64,000 nt of DNA from an uncultured Desulfobacterales bacterium (lineage in GTDB: Bacteria; Desulfobacterota; Desulfobulbia; Desulfobulbales; Desulfocapsaceae), in NCBI GenBank assembly GCA_937915545.1, contig CALGIJ010000019.1:124001-188000 (forward strand), given 5' to 3'. A program made the translations under genes and the position numbers. Positions 33,986 to 42,124 of the stretch are shown here, in pieces; the first letter of the stretch is position 1; the number at the start of each line of letters is the position of its first letter. Under the pieces are notes generated by a model that was not told where the DNA came from, made no database searches, and worked only from the letters and a program-made list of their open reading frames with translations.

Positions 33986-34789
33986 ATGACGATAGTTACA
34001 GACTCCTATACAGGATTGCAGATAGTGGAACTCAGCCATAACTGGGGCCATGGGGTGCCTTCCTACCCCGGGCAGGCTGATGTCAAGATGTTCCGCGCCG
34101 TGAAGCACTCCCAGCACGGCGTTCTTGCCTGGAAGATCAACACGGTGATGCATACCGGCACCCATATGAATGCCCCGCTGCATCTCATTCAGCGTGGCGC
34201 CGACCTGGCCGCCATTCCCGAGGACCGCTTCTTTGGCAACGGGGTAGTGCTCAGCATTCCCAAGGGCAGCTATGAGGTGGTCACCGCCGCAGATCTCGAG
34301 GCCGCCAAACCGGGGGTGAAGAAAGGCGATATCGTGGTCATCGTCACCGGATGGCACCATAGGTATTCCGATTCTCTCGAGTACTACGGGGAGTCCCCGG
34401 GTCTTTCCAAAGACGCGGCGCAATGGCTGGTGGAAAAAGAGTGCAAGATGGTCGCGGTCGACACCCAGCAGGTCGATCATCCTCTGGCCACCTCCCTCGG
34501 GCCCCACCGTGGCGGGCCGACCATGCGCCGCCTGGCCGGCGAGTATCAGGCGGCCACCGGCAAGGATCCCAAGGTGGAGCATGGCGAATGGAATGTGGCC
34601 CACAAGATCCTCCTCGGGGCGGGCATCCCGACCATCGAGCAGGTCGGTGGCGATGTTGACACCCTCCTTGGCAAGCGCGCCACCTTTGCCGCCACTCCGT
34701 GGAAATTCCAATACGGTGACGCCTGTCCGGTGCGTTTCGTGGCAATGATGGACCCGAGCGGCAACTTCCGCATCGGTTCCGGCAAATGA
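33986..34789 (+). CDS. Cyclase-family metal hydrolase (PF04199), paralogue A
   Basis: The protein has 267 residues of the kynurenine-formamidase-like cyclase family. The metal motif H-x-G-T-H-x-D-x-P-x-H reads HTGTHMNAPLH (56-66): all three His are kept but the Asp ligand is Asn. The later H and E positions occur in AHKILLGAGIPTIEQVGG. Family members hydrolyse amides or cyclic diketones. In phloroglucinol degradation, ring opening of dihydrophloroglucinol is, as I recall, done by a protein of this class. It lies 43 bases after the SDR and 28 before a second paralogue. Confidence 0.85.
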   Translation: MTIVTDSYTGLQIVELSHNWGHGVPSYPGQADVKMFRAVKHSQHGVLAWKINTVMHTGTHMNAPLHLIQRGADLAAIPEDRFFGNGVVLSIPKGSYEVVTAADLEAAKPGVKKGDIVVIVTGWHHRYSDSLEYYGESPGLSKDAAQWLVEKECKMVAVDTQQVDHPLATSLGPHRGGPTMRRLAGEYQAATGKDPKVEHGEWNVAHKILLGAGIPTIEQVGGDVDTLLGKRATFAATPWKFQYGDACPVRFVAMMDPSGNFRIGSGK

Positions 34790-34817
34790 TCAACCCCAGC
34801 AACAGAGGAAGACAATT

Positions 34818-35600
34818 ATGAGCCTTGAAATATACAGCCTGAGTCATCCCTTTCATCAGCATATGCCGGAGTGGCCGTCCACGCCGAGCGTCAACGTCAC
34901 CGTTAACAAGTTCCATGCCAAGGACGGGGTGTACGAGGTCAACTGGGAAGGTATCATGCACCGCTGCACCCATATGGATGCCCCCCTGCATGTAACCGAG
35001 AATACTCCGAGTATCGCCGATTATCCGCTGTGGCGGCTGGTGGGCACCGGTGTCTGCGTGTCCATCCCCAAAGGCAAGTGGGGCGTCATTACCGTCGAAG
35101 ATCTTGAAAACGCTACGCCGAAAATCGAAGAAGGCGACATCGTCATGATCAACACCGGTTTCCATCGCAAGTGGGCCGACACCGACGAGTATTTTGCCTA
35201 TGGTTGCGGCATGTCCGCCGAAGGCGCGCAATGGATGGTCGATAAGAAGGTCAAACTGGTGGGCTACGGCCATCAGGCCAACGACCATCCAATCGCCACC
35301 AAGCTGGTGGATCATGGCCTCGGACCGACGCAGCCCCACCTCATCTCCGAGTACAAGGAATTCACCGGCCGTGACGCCAAGGCCGACTTCCCTGAGTGGG
35401 AGCCTGCCCATAAGATTCTGATGTGCAAAGGTGGCATCCCGGGCATCGAAAACGTCGGTGGCGATATCGATAAGGTCACCGGCAAGCGCTGCTTCTTCAT
35501 GGCCCTGCCCTGGCGCTGGCCGGGCGGCGACGGCTGTGTGGTGCGCGTTCTCGCCATCGTCGATCCGGAGCAGAAATTCCGCTTCGAGACTGGCAAGTAA
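34818..35600 (+). CDS. Cyclase-family metal hydrolase (PF04199), paralogue B
   Basis: The protein has 260 residues and is clearly related to paralogue A upstream. Its metal motif reads HRCTHMDAPLH (48-58): His and Asp ligands are complete but Gly is replaced by Cys. C-terminal AHKILMCKGGIPGIENVGG carries the second conserved His/Glu pair. It would hydrolyse a C-C or C-N bond in a cyclic carbonyl compound in the cytoplasm. The complementary motif changes in A and B suggest specialisation or a hetero-oligomer. A bidirectional terminator follows. Confidence 0.87.
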   Translation: MSLEIYSLSHPFHQHMPEWPSTPSVNVTVNKFHAKDGVYEVNWEGIMHRCTHMDAPLHVTENTPSIADYPLWRLVGTGVCVSIPKGKWGVITVEDLENATPKIEEGDIVMINTGFHRKWADTDEYFAYGCGMSAEGAQWMVDKKVKLVGYGHQANDHPIATKLVDHGLGPTQPHLISEYKEFTGRDAKADFPEWEPAHKILMCKGGIPGIENVGGDIDKVTGKRCFFMALPWRWPGGDGCVVRVLAIVDPEQKFRFETGK

Positions 35601-35663
35601 TCCGCCTTCCATTTTCTCACGAGGGGCATGGGGGCTACTGCCTCCCATGCCTCTCCGAGGGCC

Positions 35664-35709
35664 AAAAAAAGACGCTGAGACCTGTGAAAGGTTTCGGCGT
35701 CTTTTTTTT
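35664..35709. terminator. Bidirectional rho-independent terminator
   Basis: A stem made of GACGCTGAGACC (35671-35682) and GGTTTCGGCGTC (35690-35701), with two wobble/mismatch pairs, is flanked by seven A (35664-35670) and eight T (35702-35709). It serves the cyclase operon on the plus strand and the radical-SAM gene on the minus strand. Confidence 0.9.
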
Positions 35710-35723
35710 CTACGGCCTGCACT

Positions 35724-37367
35724 CTATAAAAAGGTCATGCGTGTCTTTTCAAGCTGATCGAGGTTTTTGCGCATGGCGACGATACGGGCGCGCTTTTCTC
35801 TTTCGTCGGTGAGGTTGAGGAGAGCGTCGACTTCCTTCTGTACCACGCGGTCGGCCTCGACCCGACAGCGTTCATAGTGGGCTTCGGCCTCGCTGTAGAA
35901 CCCGTGGCGCTCGCGCTGGTCGATGGTGAACTCGATCGACTGGTTGATCAATTCGACGATGCTGGCTCGGTCGAGTTCCTTGGTCTCGTAGTTGAGCCAG
36001 TGATTCCAGACTGGTTGCGAAAGCCCGGCGACGTACTCCTCGAGGTTTTTGTAAAGCAGCGTATAGCCATGGCCTTCCGGGTCGTCGAAGGCCGGCGAGC
36101 CGGGGTCGATGACGATCGGTCCGAGAATCTGCCCGCCGATGGGTACGGTGGCGTCGATATCGCCATAATGGCCCTGGCGTCGCGCCTCTTCGTTCATGGC
36201 GTCGAGTTCTGCCCACAGTTCCCAGGTTTTACCGACATCGTCGACCGTCTCTCCGGCGAGGCCCACGGAAAAGAAATTGGTCACCGGAATGTGGTAGTTA
36301 TGGCACAGCCGCATGGTGTGGAGCAGGGCCTCGTTGCTGTACGGGCGGCCGAGGATGCGGCGCACCTTGTCGCTGCCGGTGTCCGGACAGAGATGGAGAA
36401 TGACCTCGCGGCCGATGGAGGCCACCTCGCGGATGAAGTCCTCGTCGGCGGGAATGAGCAGATCGAGAGACAGCCGCTCGATCTCCGGTTTTTCCTTCTT
36501 GAGAAGGGCAAAGAGTTCCTGCCAGTATCTTTTGCCTCCCATGCGCGGGTCCTGGTAGAGGCCGATAAAGCGAACATTGCGTTCGTTGAGGTCTTTGATG
36601 TCGGCGACAATACGCTGCGGGCTGCGAAAGGCCGGCCGGTCCATGCCAAGGCGGGTGCGGTAGGTATGGGCGGAGCCCCCGCAGATGGCGCAGTTATAGG
36701 TGCAGCCGCGGCACACCTCAAGGCTCCAGCGGTGGCAGGAGTCTTCGGCATAGATGGAGTTTTGCGGCGTGAGGAGTTCGAAACGGGTGTAAACATAGTC
36801 GTCGAGATCAGTACTGGCCGGCATCAGCGGGCAGCTGCGGATTTCTCCCTCTTGGCTGCGGTAGGTGAGGTTGGGGCTGTCCCGGAGCCTGTCATTTTTT
36901 TCGAGAAGGCGCAGCAGTTCGAGCAGCGGCTTTTCACCCTCGGCGCGAAGAACGCCATCGATGAAGCTGTATTTCTCGATGATCTCGTGGTGGAAGCAGG
37001 TGGCGGTAAGGCCGCCAAGGATGACCAGCGAGTGGGGATGGAACTTCTTGCAGAGGCTGGCGATGGCCAGGGCCCCGGGAGAGTGTTGCTGGAAGTGGAG
37101 GCCGATAGCGAAAACCTTCGCCGACATGTTCTGAAGGTGATGTTCGACATCGAAGCCGGGCTCGTTGACCATGCGGTCCCCAAGATTGTCGATGGTCACC
37201 GAGTAACCGTGCCGGTCGAGGTAGTCGGCGACACTTAGCATGCCGATGGGCACTTTGGTGAACTGGACGGTCTCGGCATTCCTGCCGAGAGCCCCGGGGA
37301 AGAGAGGTTCCTTGCGGAAATCGTAGATCGCCGGAGGGTGCAGCAGGATCAGATCAAAGCTGGGCAT
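35724..37367 (-). CDS. B12-binding-type radical SAM protein
   Basis: The protein has about 547 residues. An N-terminal cobalamin-binding-like Rossmann domain (~1-180) lacks the DxHxxG His that displaces the lower axial ligand. The radical SAM core has C222-x3-C226-x2-C229 (CTYNCAIC). The C-terminal ~150 residues are helical and rich in charged residues. Such proteins do methylations or rearrangements; the substrate is not predictable here. It shares a terminator with the cyclase operon but is transcribed towards it. The start at 37367 has a weak ribosome site; a longer start at 37451 is possible. Confidence 0.8.
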   Translation of the reverse strand: MPSFDLILLHPPAIYDFRKEPLFPGALGRNAETVQFTKVPIGMLSVADYLDRHGYSVTIDNLGDRMVNEPGFDVEHHLQNMSAKVFAIGLHFQQHSPGALAIASLCKKFHPHSLVILGGLTATCFHHEIIEKYSFIDGVLRAEGEKPLLELLRLLEKNDRLRDSPNLTYRSQEGEIRSCPLMPASTDLDDYVYTRFELLTPQNSIYAEDSCHRWSLEVCRGCTYNCAICGGSAHTYRTRLGMDRPAFRSPQRIVADIKDLNERNVRFIGLYQDPRMGGKRYWQELFALLKKEKPEIERLSLDLLIPADEDFIREVASIGREVILHLCPDTGSDKVRRILGRPYSNEALLHTMRLCHNYHIPVTNFFSVGLAGETVDDVGKTWELWAELDAMNEEARRQGHYGDIDATVPIGGQILGPIVIDPGSPAFDDPEGHGYTLLYKNLEEYVAGLSQPVWNHWLNYETKELDRASIVELINQSIEFTIDQRERHGFYSEAEAHYERCRVEADRVVQKEVDALLNLTDEREKRARIVAMRKNLDQLEKTRMTFL

Positions 37368-37833
37368 GGTATACACCGATGGTGGGTGAGGCGGAAGGGT
37401 GATGGCAGGAGCGGGCCTGGGGCCGCCCTGCCGGAAAGCACGTGCCTGCACAGGGGCGTGGAGGACATGGCCCGGGTGCGTCGATCGAGGCAGTGATGGC
37501 CGAAAAACCTTTTCCAGTCAACAGGTAAAGAACAGGAAGGAGGGGAGGCGGTTGGGGGTGAAGGCCTGCTTGGGTATCTGCCGAGGAAAAGTAAGCACGC
37601 CTATCCAACATAATGATCGAAAATGTGCGAGCGGAAAAGCTGAACGGCACAGATTGCATAAGTGTGTCCGGCCCATCTGGTGGAGGGCGCAAGGGGCATC
37701 CGGGTGGCCTTGGAGCGTGCCAGGACTGAGAAAATATTGCAATGAAATATGAGTGGTAGCGAACCATCCCAGTGCCTCCACAGAAATTACGAGGAAGGGC
37801 CTGTAGCTCGAAAAGAACCGAAAAAATAATCGC
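37368..37833. other. Intergenic region between divergent radical-SAM and ferredoxin genes
   Basis: No supported gene, RNA or repeat was seen. Short open frames here are overlapping, Arg/Pro-rich and lack ribosome sites. The promoter elements lie at its right-hand end. Confidence 0.4.
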
Positions 37834-37871
37834 TTGACAGGATCTTTATTGCATGTAATGTATCATACAAT
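37834..37871 (+). promoter_or_regulatory. Promoter/operator of the FeS-NrfD-Mo complex operon
   Basis: TTGACA (37834-37839), a 16-bp spacer and TAATGT (37856-37861) form the core promoter. ATTGCATG (37848-37855) and CATACAAT (37864-37871) are near-inverted half-sites separated by 8 bp and spanning the -10 box. Inside this is a perfect TGTATcATACA dyad (37859-37869), the shape bound by many GntR/FCD regulators. Confidence 0.7.
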
Positions 37872-37951
37872 TGTCGAAAATTCCAGTCACGGACAAGCCT
37901 TTCAGACGGGAAATCCGTTTAATAGAAATCTTAACCAAGGAGAGCCGAGTC

Positions 37952-38725
37952 ATGAGATATGGAATGGTGATTGACCTAACCAAGTGCAGTAGATGCCACG
38001 GCTGCGTTGCTGCTTGCAGAGTTGAGCATTTTCTGCCGCTTCATGTGACCTGGGTGAAGCTCATCGCCTACGAAACCGAAGACGCCGGCGTCGTCGACGT
38101 GTCAACCTTCCCGGTGCGCTGCAATCAATGCAAGGAGGCACCGTGCGTCGATGTCTGCCCGACCGGGGCCTCGCATCAGCGTCCCGACGGCATCGTCGAG
38201 ATCACCGCCAGCAAGTGCATCGGTTGCCGCTACTGTGTCATCGCCTGTCCCTACCAGAACCGGACATTCCTCTCCAAGGAACTCGACCCCGGATATTTCC
38301 CCGGCCATGCCCGGACCCGCTTCGAGGAGAAGGGCAAAAAGCTCTATCCCCACCAGCGCGGTACGACGATGAAATGCAATTTCTGCCTGGAGCGCATCGA
38401 CTATGGCATGAAAAATAATCTCAAGCCAGGGGTCGATCGTGACGCCACCCCGGCCTGCGTCAACACCTGCCAGGCCAGGGCGCTGACCTTTGGCGACCTC
38501 GATGATCCGGAGAGCAACGTCTCCAAGCTGCTCAGGGAGCGCAAGCCGATCCAACTGCAGCGTGAGCTGGGAACCGACCCCTCGGTCTACTATATCGACG
38601 GCAAGATCGGCGGCAAGGACAACAAGGCCCCGGCCTCGGCCCAGACCGGCAGTCATATCCAGCATCTCAGCTCCGTGGAAGCGAGGGCCCGAGAAGTCTT
38701 CCCCCATTTGAAAGAGAACAAATAG
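37952..38725 (+). CDS. Four-cluster ferredoxin-type electron transfer subunit
   Basis: The protein has 257 residues. Four complete cysteine sets are visible: C12/15/18/22, C57/60/65/69, C89/92/95/99 and C142/145 with C169/173, enough for four [4Fe-4S] clusters as in PsrB/DmsB/PadC-like subunits. It lacks a Tat signal and should face the cytoplasm. It would carry electrons between the membrane NrfD subunit and the Mo/W subunit encoded next. Start 37952 follows AAGGAGAGCC. Confidence 0.9.
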   Translation: MRYGMVIDLTKCSRCHGCVAACRVEHFLPLHVTWVKLIAYETEDAGVVDVSTFPVRCNQCKEAPCVDVCPTGASHQRPDGIVEITASKCIGCRYCVIACPYQNRTFLSKELDPGYFPGHARTRFEEKGKKLYPHQRGTTMKCNFCLERIDYGMKNNLKPGVDRDATPACVNTCQARALTFGDLDDPESNVSKLLRERKPIQLQRELGTDPSVYYIDGKIGGKDNKAPASAQTGSHIQHLSSVEARAREVFPHLKENK

Positions 38726-38737
38726 GAGATCACCGCA

Positions 38738-39685
38738 ATGGAACGACGTCGTCAATGGATAACTACCCATGAGTGGATGGTAAAGCCGACCGCACAGACC
38801 GAGTGGGTCGACGGCCAAGGACTCCTCATCTGGCTGGCAGAGGTCTTTTCGGCGCTGGGCATGGGCTTGTACCTCGTTGCGCTCTTCTATAACAACTGGT
38901 GGGGCCAACTCGCCGGCTGGTTTATCATCGTCGGTCTCAAACTGCCCTTCCACTTCTTCTACCTCGGCCGCCCGTGGCGCTTCTGGCGCGCCATTCCCCC
39001 TTTCACCAGCGCCTGGAAGACCTCGTGGCTGGCCCGTGGCATGTTTTTCACCCTCATGTATTCGGCCTTCGCTCTGGTGCAGCTCATCACCACCTACCAG
39101 CTGGAGCACAACCTGGTGGCCGCCTCGTCGGTGGGCATGGTCACCGCCATCGACTGGGTAATGCGGTTTCTCGCCGGCCTCTTTATGCTGCTGACCGGCA
39201 TCTACTGTGGCTTCGCCATGAGCTACTGCAAGTCGATCCCCTTCTGGAACACCGGCATGCTGCCGATCGTCTTCGTCATCATGGGTCTGGCCGATGGGCT
39301 CGGCCTCATCATGGGTGTCGGGTTGATCACCGGGGGTGTCGATTTCCACGCCATCGAATCCGCCAGCCGCATCTTTCTTCTCGTCAACGCCCTGCTCATC
39401 AGCACCTATCTCATCAACGCCTCCTACCAGTCCAAGACCGGGGAGTACTCGGTCAAAGAGCTGCTCGTCGGCAAGAGCGCCGTCGTTTTCTGGGTGGGAG
39501 TCATCATTCTCGGCATTGTCGCCCCGATGGCCATCTCGGTCATCAGCCTCTACGCTGGGGAGCTGTCTCCGCCGCTCCTGGTGCTGGCGGTCCTTTCCCA
39601 CACCATAGGTGCCTTTTCCCTGAAGTACTGCGTACTCAAGGTTGGCATCTACCGGCCGGTACTGTCGAAGCTTCCTACATTCTAA
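38738..39685 (+). CDS. NrfD/PsrC-type membrane quinone-interacting subunit
   Basis: The protein has 315 residues with about eight hydrophobic helices, for example LGMGLYLVALFYNNW, FLAGLFMLLTGIYCGFAM and VFWVGVIILGIVAPMAISVI. NrfD/PsrC proteins oxidise or reduce quinones within the membrane without haem. It starts 12 bases after the ferredoxin gene with TAGGAGATCACC upstream. It anchors the complex and would link the Mo/W enzyme to the menaquinone pool. Confidence 0.9.
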   Translation: MERRRQWITTHEWMVKPTAQTEWVDGQGLLIWLAEVFSALGMGLYLVALFYNNWWGQLAGWFIIVGLKLPFHFFYLGRPWRFWRAIPPFTSAWKTSWLARGMFFTLMYSAFALVQLITTYQLEHNLVAASSVGMVTAIDWVMRFLAGLFMLLTGIYCGFAMSYCKSIPFWNTGMLPIVFVIMGLADGLGLIMGVGLITGGVDFHAIESASRIFLLVNALLISTYLINASYQSKTGEYSVKELLVGKSAVVFWVGVIILGIVAPMAISVISLYAGELSPPLLVLAVLSHTIGAFSLKYCVLKVGIYRPVLSKLPTF

Positions 39686-39716
39686 CCCTTCCGGGACCAT
39701 ATAAAGGAGGAAACCA

Positions 39717-41921
39717 ATGCCAGAACGAAAGGTGGTATTTTCAACGTGCAAGAGTTGTCATGGCGGTTGCGGCGTCAAGGTGACGGTGGAAGATGGCATA
39801 CCGGTTCATATCGAGGGCAATCCCAACTCTTTGACCCGTGGCACCATGTGCTCCAAGGGCCTGTCGAGTATCCAGCATATCGACAGCCCCTATCGTCTCA
39901 AGTACCCGATGAAGCGGGTAGGTGCGAAAAAGGAAGGCAAGTGGCAGCGCATTACCTGGAAGGAGGCTCTCGACACCATCGAGCAGAAGGTCAAGGAGAG
40001 CCAGGCCAAGTACGGCAAGGAATCCATCGCCATCTCCCAGGGTACCGGGCGCGGTTATAACCGATACATCCATCGTATGGCGCGCTCCATCGGGTCCGCC
40101 AACGTCATCAGCCCCGGCTACGTCTGTCATAGCCCGCGCCTTGGTCTGTATGGCCTGGTGACCGGTTACGGTCGACTCTACTGCGACTACCATGGCTGGG
40201 GCGGCGAATTTCCGAAGACGCAGATCATGTGGGCCAAGCAACTGGAGATCAGTTCTGCCGACTCGGAGATGTGTAACTGGTTCATCCATTCTCTCGACTA
40301 CTGCAAGAACCTCATCATCATCGATCCCCGTGCCAGCGCCTACGCCACCCGCGCCACGTTGTGGCTGCAGCCTCGGCCCGGTTCGGACTGTGCCCTGGCC
40401 ATGGGAATGATGAACGTCATCATCAACGAGGGCCTGTGGGACAAGGAGTTCGTCGACAACTGGACCTACGGCTTCGAGGAACTCAAGGAGCGCGTCAAGG
40501 AGTGGACCCCGGAGAAGGCCTCCGAGGTCACCTGGGTGCCCAAGGACAAAATCATCGCCGCGGCGCGCATGTTCGCCGTCGATACCCCTGGCTGCATCCA
40601 GGTCGGCAGCTCTCTCGAGCGGCAGGCCAACTGCGGCCATACCCTGCGGGCCATTACCTGCCTCATGGGACTGACCGGGAACATCGAACGTCCAGGGTCG
40701 ATGATCAGCTGGGTGCTGCCGGAAACCGGACTGATCGAAGACTTTTTCCTCGAGTTGCCGCTCACCCCGGAGATGCAGAGCAAGATCATCGGCATCGACC
40801 GCTTCAAGATGGGAGCGGCGCGAACCTGTAACCCCGACACCATGGTCAAGGCCATCCTCGACGGCAAGGCGCCAATCCACGTGTGGATCAGTGTCGGCGG
40901 GCAGCAGATCGTCCATATGGCCAACACCAAGGAGGTCGTCGCCGCCATCGAGAAGATGGATTTCATGGTGCATGTCGATCTCTTCATGGGGCCCATGGCC
41001 CAGGCGGCGGATATGGTGCTGCCTTCGGCGCACTGGCTGGAGATCGACGATGTCTACGACATGCACCCGCGCTTCTTCATTTCCGCGCACAACAAAGTCA
41101 TCGACCCGCCCGAGGAAGCGAAGTCGGATGCCTGGATCTTTAATGAAATCGGCAAGCGCATCGCTCCGGAGCACTGGTTCGAAGGCGAGAAGGAACTGCT
41201 CGACTACCAGGTCCGCAAGGGCATGGGCGGCAAGATGAAGTGGGAGGAGTTCAGCAAGAACATCGTCAGCGGCTGCTGGGGCAAGGATCAGGTCTATTAC
41301 AAGTACAAGACCGATTACTGGCGCAAGGGGGGCGGGTTCCCCACCGCCACCGGCAAGTTCGAGTTCGTCTCCAAGCGCCTCGAAGAGCTCGGCTACGACC
41401 CCCTGCCGGTATTCCGCGAGCCGGGCGAGAGCCCGTACAGTACGCCGGAATTGTTCAAGGAGTATCCTGTCGTCATGAGCAGCGGCTTCCGTCAGCCCTT
41501 CTATTTCCTCGGACAATACCGCAATATCCCCTGGCTGCGCAGTTTCATGGAATATCCCATGGCGCAGATGCACCCCGAGACTGCCGCCAAGTACGGCATC
41601 TCCGATGGCGACTGGATCTGGATAGAGAGCCCGCGCGGCAAGATCCGTCAGAAGTGCCGCACTTTCCCGGGGATTCTCCGCGGCATGCTCATGGCCACCG
41701 CCAACTGGTTCTATCCAGAGGAAGGGCCGGAGGGGTATCACGGGGTCTTCATCTCGAACCCCAACGTTCTCACCAACAACAACCATCTCGACCCGATGTA
41801 CGGTTCCCCCGATCTCACCTGCCTGTTGTGCAAGGTGAGGAAGTGCACCGAGGAGGAACTGCAGGAGAATGTCTTCAAGACCACGGAGTTCGGCTATATC
41901 CAGAGGACCGTGGAGAAGTGA
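39717..41921 (+). CDS. Mo/W-bisPGD oxidoreductase catalytic subunit with NrfD complex
   Basis: The protein has 734 residues of the DMSO-reductase family. C11/C14/C18/C45 hold the proximal [4Fe-4S] cluster. C137 in PGYVCHSPR aligns with the metal-ligand Cys position (compare the YMC segment of acetylene hydratase). The C-terminal dinucleotide-binding domain is at ~600-730. There is no Tat signal, so it is predicted to be cytoplasmic, unlike most Psr/Phs enzymes. Length is near acetylene hydratase and phenylacetyl-CoA:acceptor oxidoreductase PadB. The PadBCD-like subunit set suggests an oxidation coupled to quinone, but the substrate is open. Confidence 0.83.
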   Translation: MPERKVVFSTCKSCHGGCGVKVTVEDGIPVHIEGNPNSLTRGTMCSKGLSSIQHIDSPYRLKYPMKRVGAKKEGKWQRITWKEALDTIEQKVKESQAKYGKESIAISQGTGRGYNRYIHRMARSIGSANVISPGYVCHSPRLGLYGLVTGYGRLYCDYHGWGGEFPKTQIMWAKQLEISSADSEMCNWFIHSLDYCKNLIIIDPRASAYATRATLWLQPRPGSDCALAMGMMNVIINEGLWDKEFVDNWTYGFEELKERVKEWTPEKASEVTWVPKDKIIAAARMFAVDTPGCIQVGSSLERQANCGHTLRAITCLMGLTGNIERPGSMISWVLPETGLIEDFFLELPLTPEMQSKIIGIDRFKMGAARTCNPDTMVKAILDGKAPIHVWISVGGQQIVHMANTKEVVAAIEKMDFMVHVDLFMGPMAQAADMVLPSAHWLEIDDVYDMHPRFFISAHNKVIDPPEEAKSDAWIFNEIGKRIAPEHWFEGEKELLDYQVRKGMGGKMKWEEFSKNIVSGCWGKDQVYYKYKTDYWRKGGGFPTATGKFEFVSKRLEELGYDPLPVFREPGESPYSTPELFKEYPVVMSSGFRQPFYFLGQYRNIPWLRSFMEYPMAQMHPETAAKYGISDGDWIWIESPRGKIRQKCRTFPGILRGMLMATANWFYPEEGPEGYHGVFISNPNVLTNNNHLDPMYGSPDLTCLLCKVRKCTEEELQENVFKTTEFGYIQRTVEK

Positions 41922-42124
41922 TGTCGATGCGGCGTCATGGCGCCGTATCGGGCCGGGCGGTGCTGGCTGGGAAGCCATTGTGTGACAGGGTGGCTCCGAT
42001 CAGCACCGCCTCCGGCTGTACAGTGTGGTGAACAGGTTGATGTCTCCTGGTTGTGCGGTAGTTCAACTCACTTTTTGGGCAAGGTCGGTAAAGGGCCCAG
42101 CAAACGAGAAAGGAGGAGTTTACA

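Noticed and set aside
39717..41921. Acetylene hydratase identity for the 734-residue Mo/W enzyme
   Set aside because: Length and the Cys ligand region are similar, but the N-terminal cluster spacing differs (C-x2-C-x3-C here), and it is encoded with ferredoxin and NrfD subunits, which the soluble, non-redox hydratase does not need.
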